This document shows positions 25,610 to 33,577 of a DNA stretch of 64,000 nt, one piece after another. Both the position numbers and the translations under genes were made by a program. The DNA comes from Natribaculum breve (GTDB taxonomy: Archaea; Halobacteriota; Halobacteria; Halobacteriales; Natrialbaceae). The first letter of the stretch is position 1; every line of letters begins with the position of its first letter. The notes under the pieces are model-generated. The model did no database searches and had not been told where the DNA came from. It saw nothing but the letters and a program-made list of their open reading frames with translations. The stretch spans positions 1,550,001 to 1,614,000 of the forward strand of contig NZ_CP095390.1 of NCBI RefSeq assembly GCF_023008585.1, in the 5' to 3' direction.

Positions 25610-26742
25610 CGGACGACCCGACACCCCCGTTCGACCCGATCGCCTTCCTCGAGGACGCAGTCCCGATCCAGTCCCACGAGGACGTCACCGCGATGCGCGA
25701 CTTCCTCGTGGAGACGCTCGAGGACTGCGGCGTCTCCCCGCGCGTCGACGAGGCGGGGAACGTCCTGGCGACCCGCGGCCCCGGCGAGCGAACGGGGACG
25801 CACGTCCTCCTGAACACGCACATCGACACGGTGTCGCCACACGTCCCGTTCGAACGGGACGACGAGGCGGGCGCGATCCGCGGTCGCGGCTCGTGCGACG
25901 CGAAGGGGCCACTCGCCACGATGCTCGCCGCCTTCCTCGCCGTCGATCCCGGCGACGGGCGACTCACGCTCGCGATCACGCCCGACGAGGAACTGCTCTC
26001 GACCGGCGCGGACGCGCTCGTCTCCCGCGAGGACTCGCCGGTTCGCGACGCCGACGCCGTGATCGTCGGCGAGCCGACGGACCTCGACGTCTGTACCGCC
26101 GCGAAGGGACGCTTCGAGGGGACGATCACCCTCTCTGGCGCGAACGCCCACGCCGCCGAACCCGACAGCGGCGTCAACGCCGTCGCGGCGCTCGAGTCGG
26201 TCCTCGGGGCGCTCGAGACGTTCGACGACCGCGACGACGCCCCGCCCGAGCACCCCCAGCTGGGTGCGGCGACGCTCACGCCGACCGTCGTCGAGGGCGG
26301 CGAGGCGACCAACCAGGTGCCCGCGGACTGTCGACTCACGATCGACCGCCGGAGCGTCCCGCCGGAGACGGCCGAGGCGTTTCGAACGCGCCTGCTCGAG
26401 CACCTCGAGGTGGCCGTCCCCGACGCCGTCGACGTCGACTTCTCCTTTACCGAACGGCCGACGCCGTTTCTCGAGGCCTGGGAGACCGACCCCGAGGCGG
26501 CGGTCGCCCGCACGCTCGCCGACGCTTCCGGTGGCGACGTCCGGCCGTTCACCGCGGCGACGGAGGCGTCGTACTTCGCGGCGCACGCGCCGACGGTCGT
26601 CTTCGGCCCCGGCGTACTCGCCGACGACGAGGGTGCGGTCGCCCACGCGCCCAGAGAGTACGTCCGCGTCGACGACGTGCGGGCGGCGGCCGACGCGCTC
26701 GAGGAGACGCTGTCGCGACTGACGAGCGAACGTCGGGAGTGA
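25606..26742 (+). CDS. dapE: M20 peptidase, probable succinyl-diaminopimelate desuccinylase
   Basis: Zinc deacylase closing the succinylase route by removing succinate from N-succinyl-LL-diaminopimelate. From a GTG in the dapF stop (GTGA) it has 378 residues. Metal-site segments are LLNTHIDTVSPH (about 66-77), GRGSCDAKGPLATM (about 88-101) and TPDEELLSTGAD with the catalytic Glu pair; the lid domain has SGANAHAAEPDSGVNA. The DAKGPLA segment is also typical of archaeal LysK/ArgE-type deacylases, so biochemical specificity could be broader; operon position argues for DapE. No dapC aminotransferase gene is in the window. Confidence 0.88.
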   Translation: MTDDPTPPFDPIAFLEDAVPIQSHEDVTAMRDFLVETLEDCGVSPRVDEAGNVLATRGPGERTGTHVLLNTHIDTVSPHVPFERDDEAGAIRGRGSCDAKGPLATMLAAFLAVDPGDGRLTLAITPDEELLSTGADALVSREDSPVRDADAVIVGEPTDLDVCTAAKGRFEGTITLSGANAHAAEPDSGVNAVAALESVLGALETFDDRDDAPPEHPQLGAATLTPTVVEGGEATNQVPADCRLTIDRRSVPPETAEAFRTRLLEHLEVAVPDAVDVDFSFTERPTPFLEAWETDPEAAVARTLADASGGDVRPFTAATEASYFAAHAPTVVFGPGVLADDEGAVAHAPREYVRVDDVRAAADALEETLSRLTSERRE

Positions 26743-26781
26743 AAAGACTCGAAAAACAGTCCGGCCAGCGCTGCTTTCCCG

Positions 26782-28173
26782 TTACCGATCGTCGAGTTCG
26801 TCGACCAGATCGCTCGCGACGCCGACGTAGTCCGTGGGCGTCAACGCGAGAAGTTGCTCTCGAGTCCGGTCGTCGACCTCGAGGTCGTCGAACAGGTCCT
26901 GGAAGTCCTCGAGCGTGACCCGCTGACCGCGGGTGAGGTCCTTGACGCGCTCGTAGGCGTCCTCGGTGCCTTCCCGCCGGAGGATCGTCTGGACCGCCTC
27001 GCCGATGATCTCGGGCGTGGCCTCGAGGTCGTCGACCATCACCTGCTCGTTCGGGACGACCTTCTCGAGACCCGCCGTCGTCTTGGTGTAGCCGATCAGG
27101 CAGTGGGCGAACGCGACTCCGACGTTGCGCTTGACCGTCGAATCGGAGAGGTCCCGCTGGAGGCGGGAGGTGGTGACGTAGTCGGCGAGGAACTCGAGGT
27201 CAGAGTTGGCCTTCGAGAGGTTGCCCTCGCTGTTCTCGAAGTCGATGGGGTTGACCTTGTGGGGCATCGTCGACGAACCGGTCTCGCCCTCGACGGCTTC
27301 CTGTCCCAGGTACCGGTCGGAGACGTACAGCCAGACGTCGAGGTCGAGGTCGAGGATCACGGAGTTCGCGCCGCGGAACGCATCGAACAGCGCCGCGAGG
27401 TCGTCACAGGGGTTGACCTGCGTCGTGAGCGGTTCGAACTCGAGACCGAGGTCCGCGACGAAGTCACGGGCGAACGTGCGCCAGTCGACGTCGGGGTAGG
27501 CGGCGACGTGGGCCGCGTACGTGCCCGAGGCCCCGCCGAGTTTTCCCCGGAGGGCGTCGGTCGCCTCGCGGATCCGCCCCGTAGCGCGCCCGAGGCGGGC
27601 CGCGTAGACGGCCATCTCCTTGCCGAACGTCGTCGGCGTGGCGGGCTGGCCGTGGGTGCGCGCGAGCATCGGCAGGTCGCGGTACTCGCGGGCCATCTCG
27701 GCCAGCGCGTCGCGGACGTCGTACAGCGCGGGCAAGAGTACCTCGTCGACGGCGTCGCGGACGAGCAGGCGGTGGGCGAGGTTGTTGACGTCCTCGCTGG
27801 TCAGCCCGAAGTGGATCCACGCCGAGGCGTCGCTGTCCTCCGGGAGGCGGTGGCGGACGAAGTACTCGACGGCCTTCACGTCGTGGTTGGTCGCCTCGAA
27901 CTCGCCGTGGCCCTCGACCTCGAGTTTCTTGATGAGCTGGGCGTCTTCCTCCGCGAAGTGCCGGTAGAGACTCCGGAGCTGTTCGCGTTCGTCGTCGTCG
28001 ATGGAAAGCGGCGTGGCCTCGAGGTCGGCAAGCGCGATCAGGTACTCGACTTCGACGCGAACGCGGGCGCGCATGAGCGCGGCCTCGCTGGCGTACGGCG
28101 ACAGCGGTGCGGTCCGAGTGCCGTACCGGCCGTCCAGCGGCGAAACGGCGTACAGGGCGTCGGTTTCCGTCAT
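26782..28173 (-). CDS. purB: adenylosuccinate lyase
   Basis: Catalyses two fumarate eliminations in purine synthesis: SAICAR to AICAR, and adenylosuccinate to AMP. The 463-residue protein carries the fumarase/aspartase signature SSTMPHKVNPIDFEN (about 297-311) with the flexible catalytic loop, GLTSEDVNNLAHR and ARTHGQPATPTTFG with the catalytic His region. The ATG at 28173 is at the normal family start. It is transcribed divergently from the PurN-AICAR transformylase fusion, which works on its product AICAR, and shares a 168-bp intergenic region with a 35-bp palindrome. Confidence 0.95.
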   Translation of the reverse strand: MTETDALYAVSPLDGRYGTRTAPLSPYASEAALMRARVRVEVEYLIALADLEATPLSIDDDEREQLRSLYRHFAEEDAQLIKKLEVEGHGEFEATNHDVKAVEYFVRHRLPEDSDASAWIHFGLTSEDVNNLAHRLLVRDAVDEVLLPALYDVRDALAEMAREYRDLPMLARTHGQPATPTTFGKEMAVYAARLGRATGRIREATDALRGKLGGASGTYAAHVAAYPDVDWRTFARDFVADLGLEFEPLTTQVNPCDDLAALFDAFRGANSVILDLDLDVWLYVSDRYLGQEAVEGETGSSTMPHKVNPIDFENSEGNLSKANSDLEFLADYVTTSRLQRDLSDSTVKRNVGVAFAHCLIGYTKTTAGLEKVVPNEQVMVDDLEATPEIIGEAVQTILRREGTEDAYERVKDLTRGQRVTLEDFQDLFDDLEVDDRTREQLLALTPTDYVGVASDLVDELDDR

Positions 28174-28261
28174 GGTCGTCCGTGCCCGGTCGCGGTGCAA
28201 AAGCGTGTCGAAACGCGGTGCCACGGGCGTGCATATCTCCTGCGTTCGACAGGGGAATTTG

Positions 28262-28296
28262 CGCCAAGAATATACACGATCGTGGGTATTCTGGCG
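28262..28296. promoter_or_regulatory. 35-bp palindrome between purB and purNH
   Basis: CGCC-A-AGAATA-TA-CACGATCGTG-GG-TATTCT-GGCG: the arms CGCC(A)AGAATA and TATTCTGGCG pair across a perfect 10-bp core CACGATCGTG. It lies 89 bp upstream of the purB ATG and 46 bp upstream of the purNH ATG, in the shared promoter region. It is a candidate site for a dimeric regulator of purine genes. Confidence 0.55.
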
Positions 28297-28341
28297 TTCG
28301 AGACCGCAACCACTTTGCCGCTCGCGAGCGCGAATCAGCGT

Positions 28342-29970
28342 ATGACGCGAATCGCCGGGATGGCCGGCAACCGAGGGCGCAACCTGCTGAACATCGACGA
28401 CCGCGCGCCGGGCGGCGCGGAACTGGCCGTCGTCCTGACGAACGCGGAGGACGCGCCGGTGCTCGAGGCCGCCGAAGAGCGCGGAATTCCGACCGAAGTC
28501 GTCCCGCTCGCCGAGGGGACGAGCCGTCGCGAGCACGAGGAGGCCGTCAACGAGGCGCTGGCGGAGTACGAGTTCGACCTCGTCTGTCTGGACGGCTACA
28601 TGCGGGTCCTCTCGGACACGTTCCTCGACGCACAGCCGACGACGCTGAACGTCCACCCGTCGCTGCTGCCCGCGTTCCCCGGGATGGACGCCTGGGGCGA
28701 CGCGCTCGAGGCCGGCGTCTCCGTGACGGGGTGTACGGTCCACGTCGTGACCGACGCGACGGACGACGACGGCGAGGTGATCGACGAAGAAGTCGACATG
28801 GGGCCGATCGTCACCCAGGAGCCGATCCCGATCTACGAGGGCGACACGAAAGAGACGCTCAAAGAGCGCGTGCTCTACGAGGGCGAGTTCCGTGCGTACC
28901 CGCGTGCCGTGAAGTGGTTCGCCGAGGGCGCACTCGAGGTCGACCTCGAGGCGGGCGAGGTCGTCGTCGAGGCCGACGCCGCCGGCGAGGACGGCGAAGG
29001 GCTCCCCTCCCGGCGACTCGTCTCGAGCGACCGCGTCGATACCCTCCGGTACGGCGAGAACCCCCACCAGGACGCCGCCGTCTACGCCGACTACACCTGT
29101 GACGAGGCGAGCGTCGTCCACGCCGAGCAGTTGAACGAGGGTGCGAAAGCACTCAGCTACAACAACTACAACGACGCCGACGGCGCGTTGAACCTCATCA
29201 AGGAGTTCGACGAACCCGCCGCCGCGGTCATCAAGCACACGAACCCCGCGGGCTGTGCCACCGCAGATTCGGTCGCCGAAGCCTACGAGAAGGCCCTCTC
29301 GACGGACCCGATGAGCGCCTTCGGCGGCATCGTCGCGCTCAACCGCGAGTGTGACGCCGCCACGGCCGAACAGATCACCGACTCGTTCAAGGAGGTCGTC
29401 GTCGCGCCCGGCTACACCGACGAGGCGCTCGAGGTCCTCTGCGAGAAGGACAACCTGCGCGTGCTCGACGTCGGCGAGCTGGGTGAGGCGACGGAGCGGT
29501 TCACCGAGAAACCCATCGTCGGCGGCCGACTCGTCCAGGAACGAGACGACCAGTCGATCTCGGTCGACGACCTCGAGGTCGTCACCGACCGCGAGCCGAC
29601 AGAGGAGCAACTCGAGACGATGGTCTTCGCCTGGCAGACGCTGAAACACGTCAAGTCGAACGGCATCCTCTTTGCGACGGGCACGGAGACGGTCGGCGTC
29701 GGCATGGGACAGGTCTCTCGCGTCGACGCCGTCCGGCTGGCGGCGATGAAAGCCGACGAGCACGCGGAGGGCAAGGACGCCGAGGGCGCGGTGATGGCCT
29801 CGGACGCCTTCTTCCCGTTCCCCGACGGCATCGAGGAGGCCGCGAAAGCGGGAGTCGAGGCGGTCGTCCAGCCCGGCGGCTCGGTCAACGACGACGACGT
29901 GATCGAGGCGGCGAACGAACACGACGTCGCGATGGCCTTTACCGGGCAGCGGTCGTTCAGACACGACTGA
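28342..29970 (+). CDS. purNH: PurN-type GAR formyltransferase fused to AICAR formyltransferase
   Basis: Two formyl-transfer steps of purine synthesis in one 542-residue chain. Residues 1-205 are a glycinamide ribonucleotide formyltransferase: LNVHPSLLPAFPGMDAW (about 102-118) carries the His and the folate loop, and the ATDDDGEVIDEE region the Asp. After a linker, residues about 225-542 form the AICAR transformylase domain (RYGENPHQ, ALSYNNYNDADGA, KHTNPAGCA with Lys-His, DAFFPFPDGIEEAA). The N-terminal IMP cyclohydrolase domain of bacterial PurH is absent, so ring closure must be done by another enzyme such as archaeal PurO. The TGA opens palindrome A2. Confidence 0.94.
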   Translation: MTRIAGMAGNRGRNLLNIDDRAPGGAELAVVLTNAEDAPVLEAAEERGIPTEVVPLAEGTSRREHEEAVNEALAEYEFDLVCLDGYMRVLSDTFLDAQPTTLNVHPSLLPAFPGMDAWGDALEAGVSVTGCTVHVVTDATDDDGEVIDEEVDMGPIVTQEPIPIYEGDTKETLKERVLYEGEFRAYPRAVKWFAEGALEVDLEAGEVVVEADAAGEDGEGLPSRRLVSSDRVDTLRYGENPHQDAAVYADYTCDEASVVHAEQLNEGAKALSYNNYNDADGALNLIKEFDEPAAAVIKHTNPAGCATADSVAEAYEKALSTDPMSAFGGIVALNRECDAATAEQITDSFKEVVVAPGYTDEALEVLCEKDNLRVLDVGELGEATERFTEKPIVGGRLVQERDDQSISVDDLEVVTDREPTEEQLETMVFAWQTLKHVKSNGILFATGTETVGVGMGQVSRVDAVRLAAMKADEHAEGKDAEGAVMASDAFFPFPDGIEEAAKAGVEAVVQPGGSVNDDDVIEAANEHDVAMAFTGQRSFRHD

Positions 29971-30053
29971 TAATGGCGGCTGTGACTGGGTGCCGACGCA
30001 ACCGCACGACGGTTCGCGGTTGCGGCGGTAACGACTCACAGCCATCGTTATGA
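29968..30053 (+). repeat. family A palindrome, copy A2, overlapping the purNH stop
   Basis: It begins with the purNH TGA (TGATAATGGCGGCTGTGAC), turns at ACCGCACGACGGTTCGCGGT and returns TCACAGCCATCGTTATGA. Outer pairs GGCTGTGA/TCACAGCC, inner pairs GCAACCGC/GCGGTTGC. Directly after it (30054-30110) a GATACGGACCGCTGTCC stretch resembles the start of family B, so A and B elements can sit in tandem. Confidence 0.88.
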
Positions 30054-30178
30054 TACGGACCGCTGTCCGTCCCACAGCGACCGCGTTCCGTGAAACCACC
30101 ACACACGCGGTACAGAACCGATAACACGCCGGGACGGGAATCGAGCGCTTATTACTCCAAAGCGGCAACAGCCGGGTG

Positions 30179-30334
30179 ATGGCTAGAGCAATCGTCAGTG
30201 CAGCCGGCGAACTGGACTGTGACGGCGGCCGCGTCCCGACGGATCGTCGGTCGGCGACGAGGCTCACGGATCGACGGACGGTCGAGGTGCTGCGAGAGCG
30301 AGGCGCGACGCCGCCGCCGATCGCGGGGGGCTAA
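30179..30334 (+). CDS. possible 51-residue protein upstream of TauE gene
   Basis: ATG at 30179 opens a 52-codon frame (MARAIVSAAGELDCDGG at the start, RERGATPPPIAGG at the end) that stops 2 bp before the ATG of the TauE-type gene. The tight spacing and coding-like third-position GC support a real coupled small gene; the Arg-rich, unfamiliar sequence argues against. I recognise no family. It could also be just a leader. Confidence 0.35.
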   Translation: MARAIVSAAGELDCDGGRVPTDRRSATRLTDRRTVEVLRERGATPPPIAGG

Positions 30335-30336
30335 CG

Positions 30337-31365
30337 ATGGAGGTGCTCGGACTGGGCGTGGGCCTGCTGGCCCTGTTCGTCTCCTTTGGCTTCATGGTCG
30401 GCGTGTTCTTCGGCTTCTTCGGAATGGGTGGATCGTTTCTCGTGACGCCCGCACTGCTGGTGATGGGCTATCCCACACGGGTGGCGATCGGCAGCGGGAT
30501 GGCGTTCGTCTTCGGGACGGCCGTCATCGCGACGATGAAACACCACGGCCTCGGCCAGGTCGACTACAAACTCGGCGGCCTGATGTTCGTCGGACTGAGC
30601 GTGGGCATCGAGGGCGGTCGCGCACTCGTGTTCTACCTCGAGGCGCTCGGCAAAGCAGAGCTGGTCGTCGGCACCACGTACGTGCTGTTGCTCGGCGGGA
30701 TCGGCCTGCTTTTCACGCGAAACGCGCTGCGAGACGAGGAGGACACAGACGAGATAGAAGACGTCGACCACGACGTCGACCCGGACGCGATCCCCGAGAT
30801 CGCGAAGACGATCCAGTCGTACCACGTCCCGCCGATGGTCACGCTCAGCGGCGGCATTCGGGTGTCGCTGTGGACGATCTTCGCCGTCGCGCTCGCCGTC
30901 GGCCTCGTCTCCGGCTTTCTCGGGATCGGCGGCGGCTTCATTCGCCTGCCAGCGATCTTCTACCTGATCGGGCTGCCACTCCCCGTCGCGGTCGGGACGA
31001 ACCTGTTCGGCGGGCTCATCTCGGGCGGCGTCGGCTCGTTTCTCTACGCCCAGAGCGGCGGCATCGACCTCTCGATCGTCGCCCCGATGCTCGTCGGGAG
31101 CGCGCTGGGCGCGCGAATCGGCTCGACGGCGACGATGCTCGTCGACGACGAAGAACTCAAGATCTACTTCGGACTGCTGTTGCTCGTCGCCAGCGTCGCC
31201 GTCGCTCTGAGTGAACTCGGCACGATCTTTGCGATCGCGGTGCTCGAGACGATCAGCTTCGCGCTCATCCTCGTCTCCGCACTCGTCGTCTGTGTGATCG
31301 TACTCTACACGAGCGTCGTGGCGATCAGAGGTCGCGACGGGACGGCGATCGCGAGCGGAGACTGA
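30337..31365 (+). CDS. TauE/SafE family sulfite/organosulfonate exporter
   Basis: A 342-residue membrane protein of the TauE/SafE family, anion exporters proposed for sulfite, sulfonates or sulfur intermediates. It shows two inverted repeats of about four spans: the first contains FGFFGMGGSFLVTPALLVMG (about 28-47), the second the matching SGFLGIGGGFIRLPAIFYLIG (about 190-210); these Gly-rich motifs are the family signature. Between them lies an acidic cytoplasmic loop (EEDTDEIEDVDHDVD), about 50 residues long. The substrate is not deducible. It stands alone apart from the small upstream frame; its TGA opens palindrome A3. Confidence 0.87.
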   Translation: MEVLGLGVGLLALFVSFGFMVGVFFGFFGMGGSFLVTPALLVMGYPTRVAIGSGMAFVFGTAVIATMKHHGLGQVDYKLGGLMFVGLSVGIEGGRALVFYLEALGKAELVVGTTYVLLLGGIGLLFTRNALRDEEDTDEIEDVDHDVDPDAIPEIAKTIQSYHVPPMVTLSGGIRVSLWTIFAVALAVGLVSGFLGIGGGFIRLPAIFYLIGLPLPVAVGTNLFGGLISGGVGSFLYAQSGGIDLSIVAPMLVGSALGARIGSTATMLVDDEELKIYFGLLLLVASVAVALSELGTIFAIAVLETISFALILVSALVVCVIVLYTSVVAIRGRDGTAIASGD

Positions 31366-31448
31366 TAACGTCTGTTGTGACTGGGTCCCGATGAAACCGC
31401 ACGACGGTTCGCGGTTGCATCGGCACTGACTCACAACAGTCGTTATGA
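31363..31448 (+). repeat. family A palindrome, copy A3, overlapping the TauE gene stop
   Basis: It starts with the gene's TGA (TGATAACGTCTGTTGTGAC) and ends TCACAACAGTCGTTATGA. Compared with A1 and A2, GCTGTGA became GTTGTGA and its partner TCACAGC became TCACAAC. Likewise CCGATG here pairs with CATCGG, where A2 has CCGACG with a different partner. These paired changes keep the stem. Confidence 0.88.
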
Positions 31449-31488
31449 CCCCTCGGTAACTCAAACGGCTATTTTACCTTGGCGAAGT

Positions 31489-31498
31489 GGTATTTATG
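31489..31498 (+). promoter_or_regulatory. TATA box of the SIMPL lipoprotein gene
   Basis: GTATTTATGG is centred about 26 nt before the ATG at 31519, the usual place for a leaderless haloarchaeal promoter. Confidence 0.5.
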
Positions 31499-31518
31499 GT
31501 GCGCGTGAACGAAGCCGT

Positions 31519-32292
31519 ATGGACAGACGACAGTTCGTGGCGGCGTCGGGCGTCGGCGTCGTGGCAGCGATGGCAGGCTGTGTCGGAAGCGCACTCGAGG
31601 ACGACGACCCGTCGACGAACGAGGACGGCGACGACTCGAGCGACGACGACTCGAGCGATCGGTTCATCGAGGTGAGCGCGAGCGGAGACGCCGAGACGGA
31701 GCCGGACAGGGCGATCGTCACCGTCGGCGTCGAGGCGACCGCCGAGTCCGCCGACGCGGTGCGAGACGAGCTCGCAGACGGCGCGGCAGCGTTGCGCGAG
31801 ACGTTCGACGAACTCGACGTTCCCGAAGAGAAGGTACAGACGGATCGGTACGCCATTCGCGAGCGTCCGCGCCAGCGTGAAACGCCCGAGGACGTGATCT
31901 TCCAGGGCAGCCACTCCTTCGAGGTGGAGATCGACGACGTCGACCGCGTCGGCGAGGTCATCGACGCGGCGGTCGAGGCGGGTGCCGACGACGTCGGATG
32001 GGTGAACTTCACGCTGCAAGAAGAGACGCGCGACGAGTTGCGAAACGACGCGATCGACGACGCCCTGGCGAACGCCGACGCCGAGGCCGCACACGTCGCC
32101 GACAACCGCGAGGTCGACCTCGCCGGGACGCGGTCGGTCTCGACGAGCGACGTCAACCTCCAGCCGGTTCGGTACGAGATGGCCCACGAGATGGCGAGCG
32201 ACGGAGCCGCGACGGGCTCGAGCACCGACGTCGACTCCGGCCCCGTCACCGTGACGGCGACGGTGCGGGTCGTCTACGACGTCACCGGATAG
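31519..32292 (+). CDS. SIMPL (DUF541) domain Tat lipoprotein
   Basis: A 257-residue exported protein. The N-terminus MDRRQFVAASGVGVVAAMAGC has the twin-arginine RRQF and a lipobox ending in Cys21, so it should be exported folded and anchored by lipid at the outer membrane face. An acidic linker (DDDPSTNEDGDDSSDDDSSD) precedes the SIMPL/DUF541 domain (about 50-255: EVSASGDAETEPDRAIVTVG and LQPVRYEMAHEMA). Periplasmic SIMPL proteins have been linked to oxidative stress and oligomerise, but the archaeal role is unknown. Confidence 0.88.
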   Translation: MDRRQFVAASGVGVVAAMAGCVGSALEDDDPSTNEDGDDSSDDDSSDRFIEVSASGDAETEPDRAIVTVGVEATAESADAVRDELADGAAALRETFDELDVPEEKVQTDRYAIRERPRQRETPEDVIFQGSHSFEVEIDDVDRVGEVIDAAVEAGADDVGWVNFTLQEETRDELRNDAIDDALANADAEAAHVADNREVDLAGTRSVSTSDVNLQPVRYEMAHEMASDGAATGSSTDVDSGPVTVTATVRVVYDVTG

Positions 32293-32398
32293 GACACCGG
32301 CGGACGCGAGCCGTCCGTCGGGCGATTTCGGGAGCAGGATAGCGCCGCCGCTCGAGCTCGAGGTCGGAAGCCGAAACGCGAGAACGACGAGACGTCGG

Positions 32399-33475
32399 TC
32401 AGTCGTCGGCGGGAACGGCTCGCGTCGACTCGGGTTCGGCCATCGCGAGCACGTCGTCGAAGAAGTCGAGGGTGTCGTGCGGGCCGGGGTTGGCCTCGGG
32501 GTGGTACTGGCGGGTGATGACCGGACAGTCACTGCCGACGAGTCCCTCGGGAGTGTCGTCGTTGACGTTGATCTGCGAGACCTCGAGGTTGTCGCCGGGG
32601 TCGGCGACGGTGTAGCCGTGGTTCTGGGTGGTCATGACGACCTGGCCGGACTCGAGGTCGAGTACGGGCTGGTTGACGCCGCGGTGGCCGAAGGCCATCT
32701 TCTCGGTGGTGCCACCGAGCGCGAGCGAGACGATCTGCTGGCCCAGACAGATGCCGGCGACGGGCAGGTCGTCGACGTACGCCTCGACGAGCGAGACGGC
32801 TGCCTCGTAGTTTTCGGGGTCGCCGGGACCGTTCGAGATGAACAGCACGTCGGGGTCGACCGCGTCGACGTCGGCGGGCGTCGCGTCGTGTGGCAGGACG
32901 TGGACGGTCGCGTCGCGTGCGACCAGCGAGTCGACGATCGAGCCCTTGACGCCACAGTCGATCAGTGCGACCGTCTGGCCGTCGCCTCCTTCGCCGTGGA
33001 CGGTCGGTTCGGCGACGCTGACCTGTTCGCCGATCTCGGTGTGGTCGCTCATCGCCTCGCAGGCCTCGAGTTCGGCGAGTGCGTCCTCCTCGGTGACGTC
33101 CTCGCCGACGGCGATGCCACACTTCATCGCGCCACCGTCGCGGATGTCGGTGACGACCTCGCGGGTGTCGAGGTGGTCGACCGCGGGGACGCCCTCCCCG
33201 GCGAGCCACTCGGCGACGTCGTCGGTGAGTTCGCGAGCGAGCACGGCCCGGGGGTGGACCCGGTCGGACTCGAAGCGCTCCTCGCGGACGCCGTAGTTAC
33301 CGATCAGCGGGTACGAGAACGTCAGGACCTGCTCCTCGTAGGAGGGGTCGGTCAGGCTCTCCTCGTATCCCGTGTACGCTGTCGTGAAAACCAGTTCCCC
33401 ACGAGCCGTTCCCGGAGCACGACCACGCCCCTCGAGTACGTGGCCGCCTTCCAGTGCTACGTAGGCCGCTGTCAT
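32399..33475 (-). CDS. carA: carbamoyl-phosphate synthase small (glutaminase) subunit
   Basis: Hydrolyses glutamine and tunnels ammonia to CarB for carbamoyl phosphate, used in pyrimidine and arginine synthesis. The 358-residue protein has the CarA N-terminal domain (AYVALEGGHVLEGRG start, GYEESLTDPSYEEQVLTF) and a class I glutamine amidotransferase with nucleophile Cys in GICLGQQIVSLALGG (about 242-256) and His-Glu in RQYHPEANPGPHDT. carB is not in the window. It is divergent from an Lrp-type regulator gene; the 102-bp gap contains the palindrome at 33527-33541. Confidence 0.94.
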   Translation of the reverse strand: MTAAYVALEGGHVLEGRGRAPGTARGELVFTTAYTGYEESLTDPSYEEQVLTFSYPLIGNYGVREERFESDRVHPRAVLARELTDDVAEWLAGEGVPAVDHLDTREVVTDIRDGGAMKCGIAVGEDVTEEDALAELEACEAMSDHTEIGEQVSVAEPTVHGEGGDGQTVALIDCGVKGSIVDSLVARDATVHVLPHDATPADVDAVDPDVLFISNGPGDPENYEAAVSLVEAYVDDLPVAGICLGQQIVSLALGGTTEKMAFGHRGVNQPVLDLESGQVVMTTQNHGYTVADPGDNLEVSQINVNDDTPEGLVGSDCPVITRQYHPEANPGPHDTLDFFDDVLAMAEPESTRAVPADD

Positions 33476-33526
33476 TACGAGATGCGTATCGTTCCCACCG
33501 GCATAAGTGTTGTCTTCGAAGCTAAG

Positions 33527-33541
33527 TTACGAAATTCGTAA
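33527..33541. promoter_or_regulatory. perfect palindrome between carA and lrp
   Basis: TTACGAA-A-TTCGTAA, 7-nt arms around one base, lies 52 bp upstream of the carA ATG and 37 bp upstream of the lrp ATG. Lrp/AsnC proteins bind short AT-rich inverted repeats, often in their own promoter, so this is the natural candidate site for the adjacent regulator. Confidence 0.6.
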
Positions 33542-33577
33542 TCGTCAAGTGCGAGTCACGCCAACTCACGTATCTCT

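Noticed and set aside
26854..28341. Open plus-strand frame upstream of and in phase with purNH
   Set aside because: It is the antisense of purB. The conserved PurN N-terminus starts at the ATG at 28342.
28174..30267. A minus-strand frame that continues upstream of purB for about 700 codons
   Set aside because: It is antisense to purNH and shows no recognisable domain; purB has its canonical start at 28173.
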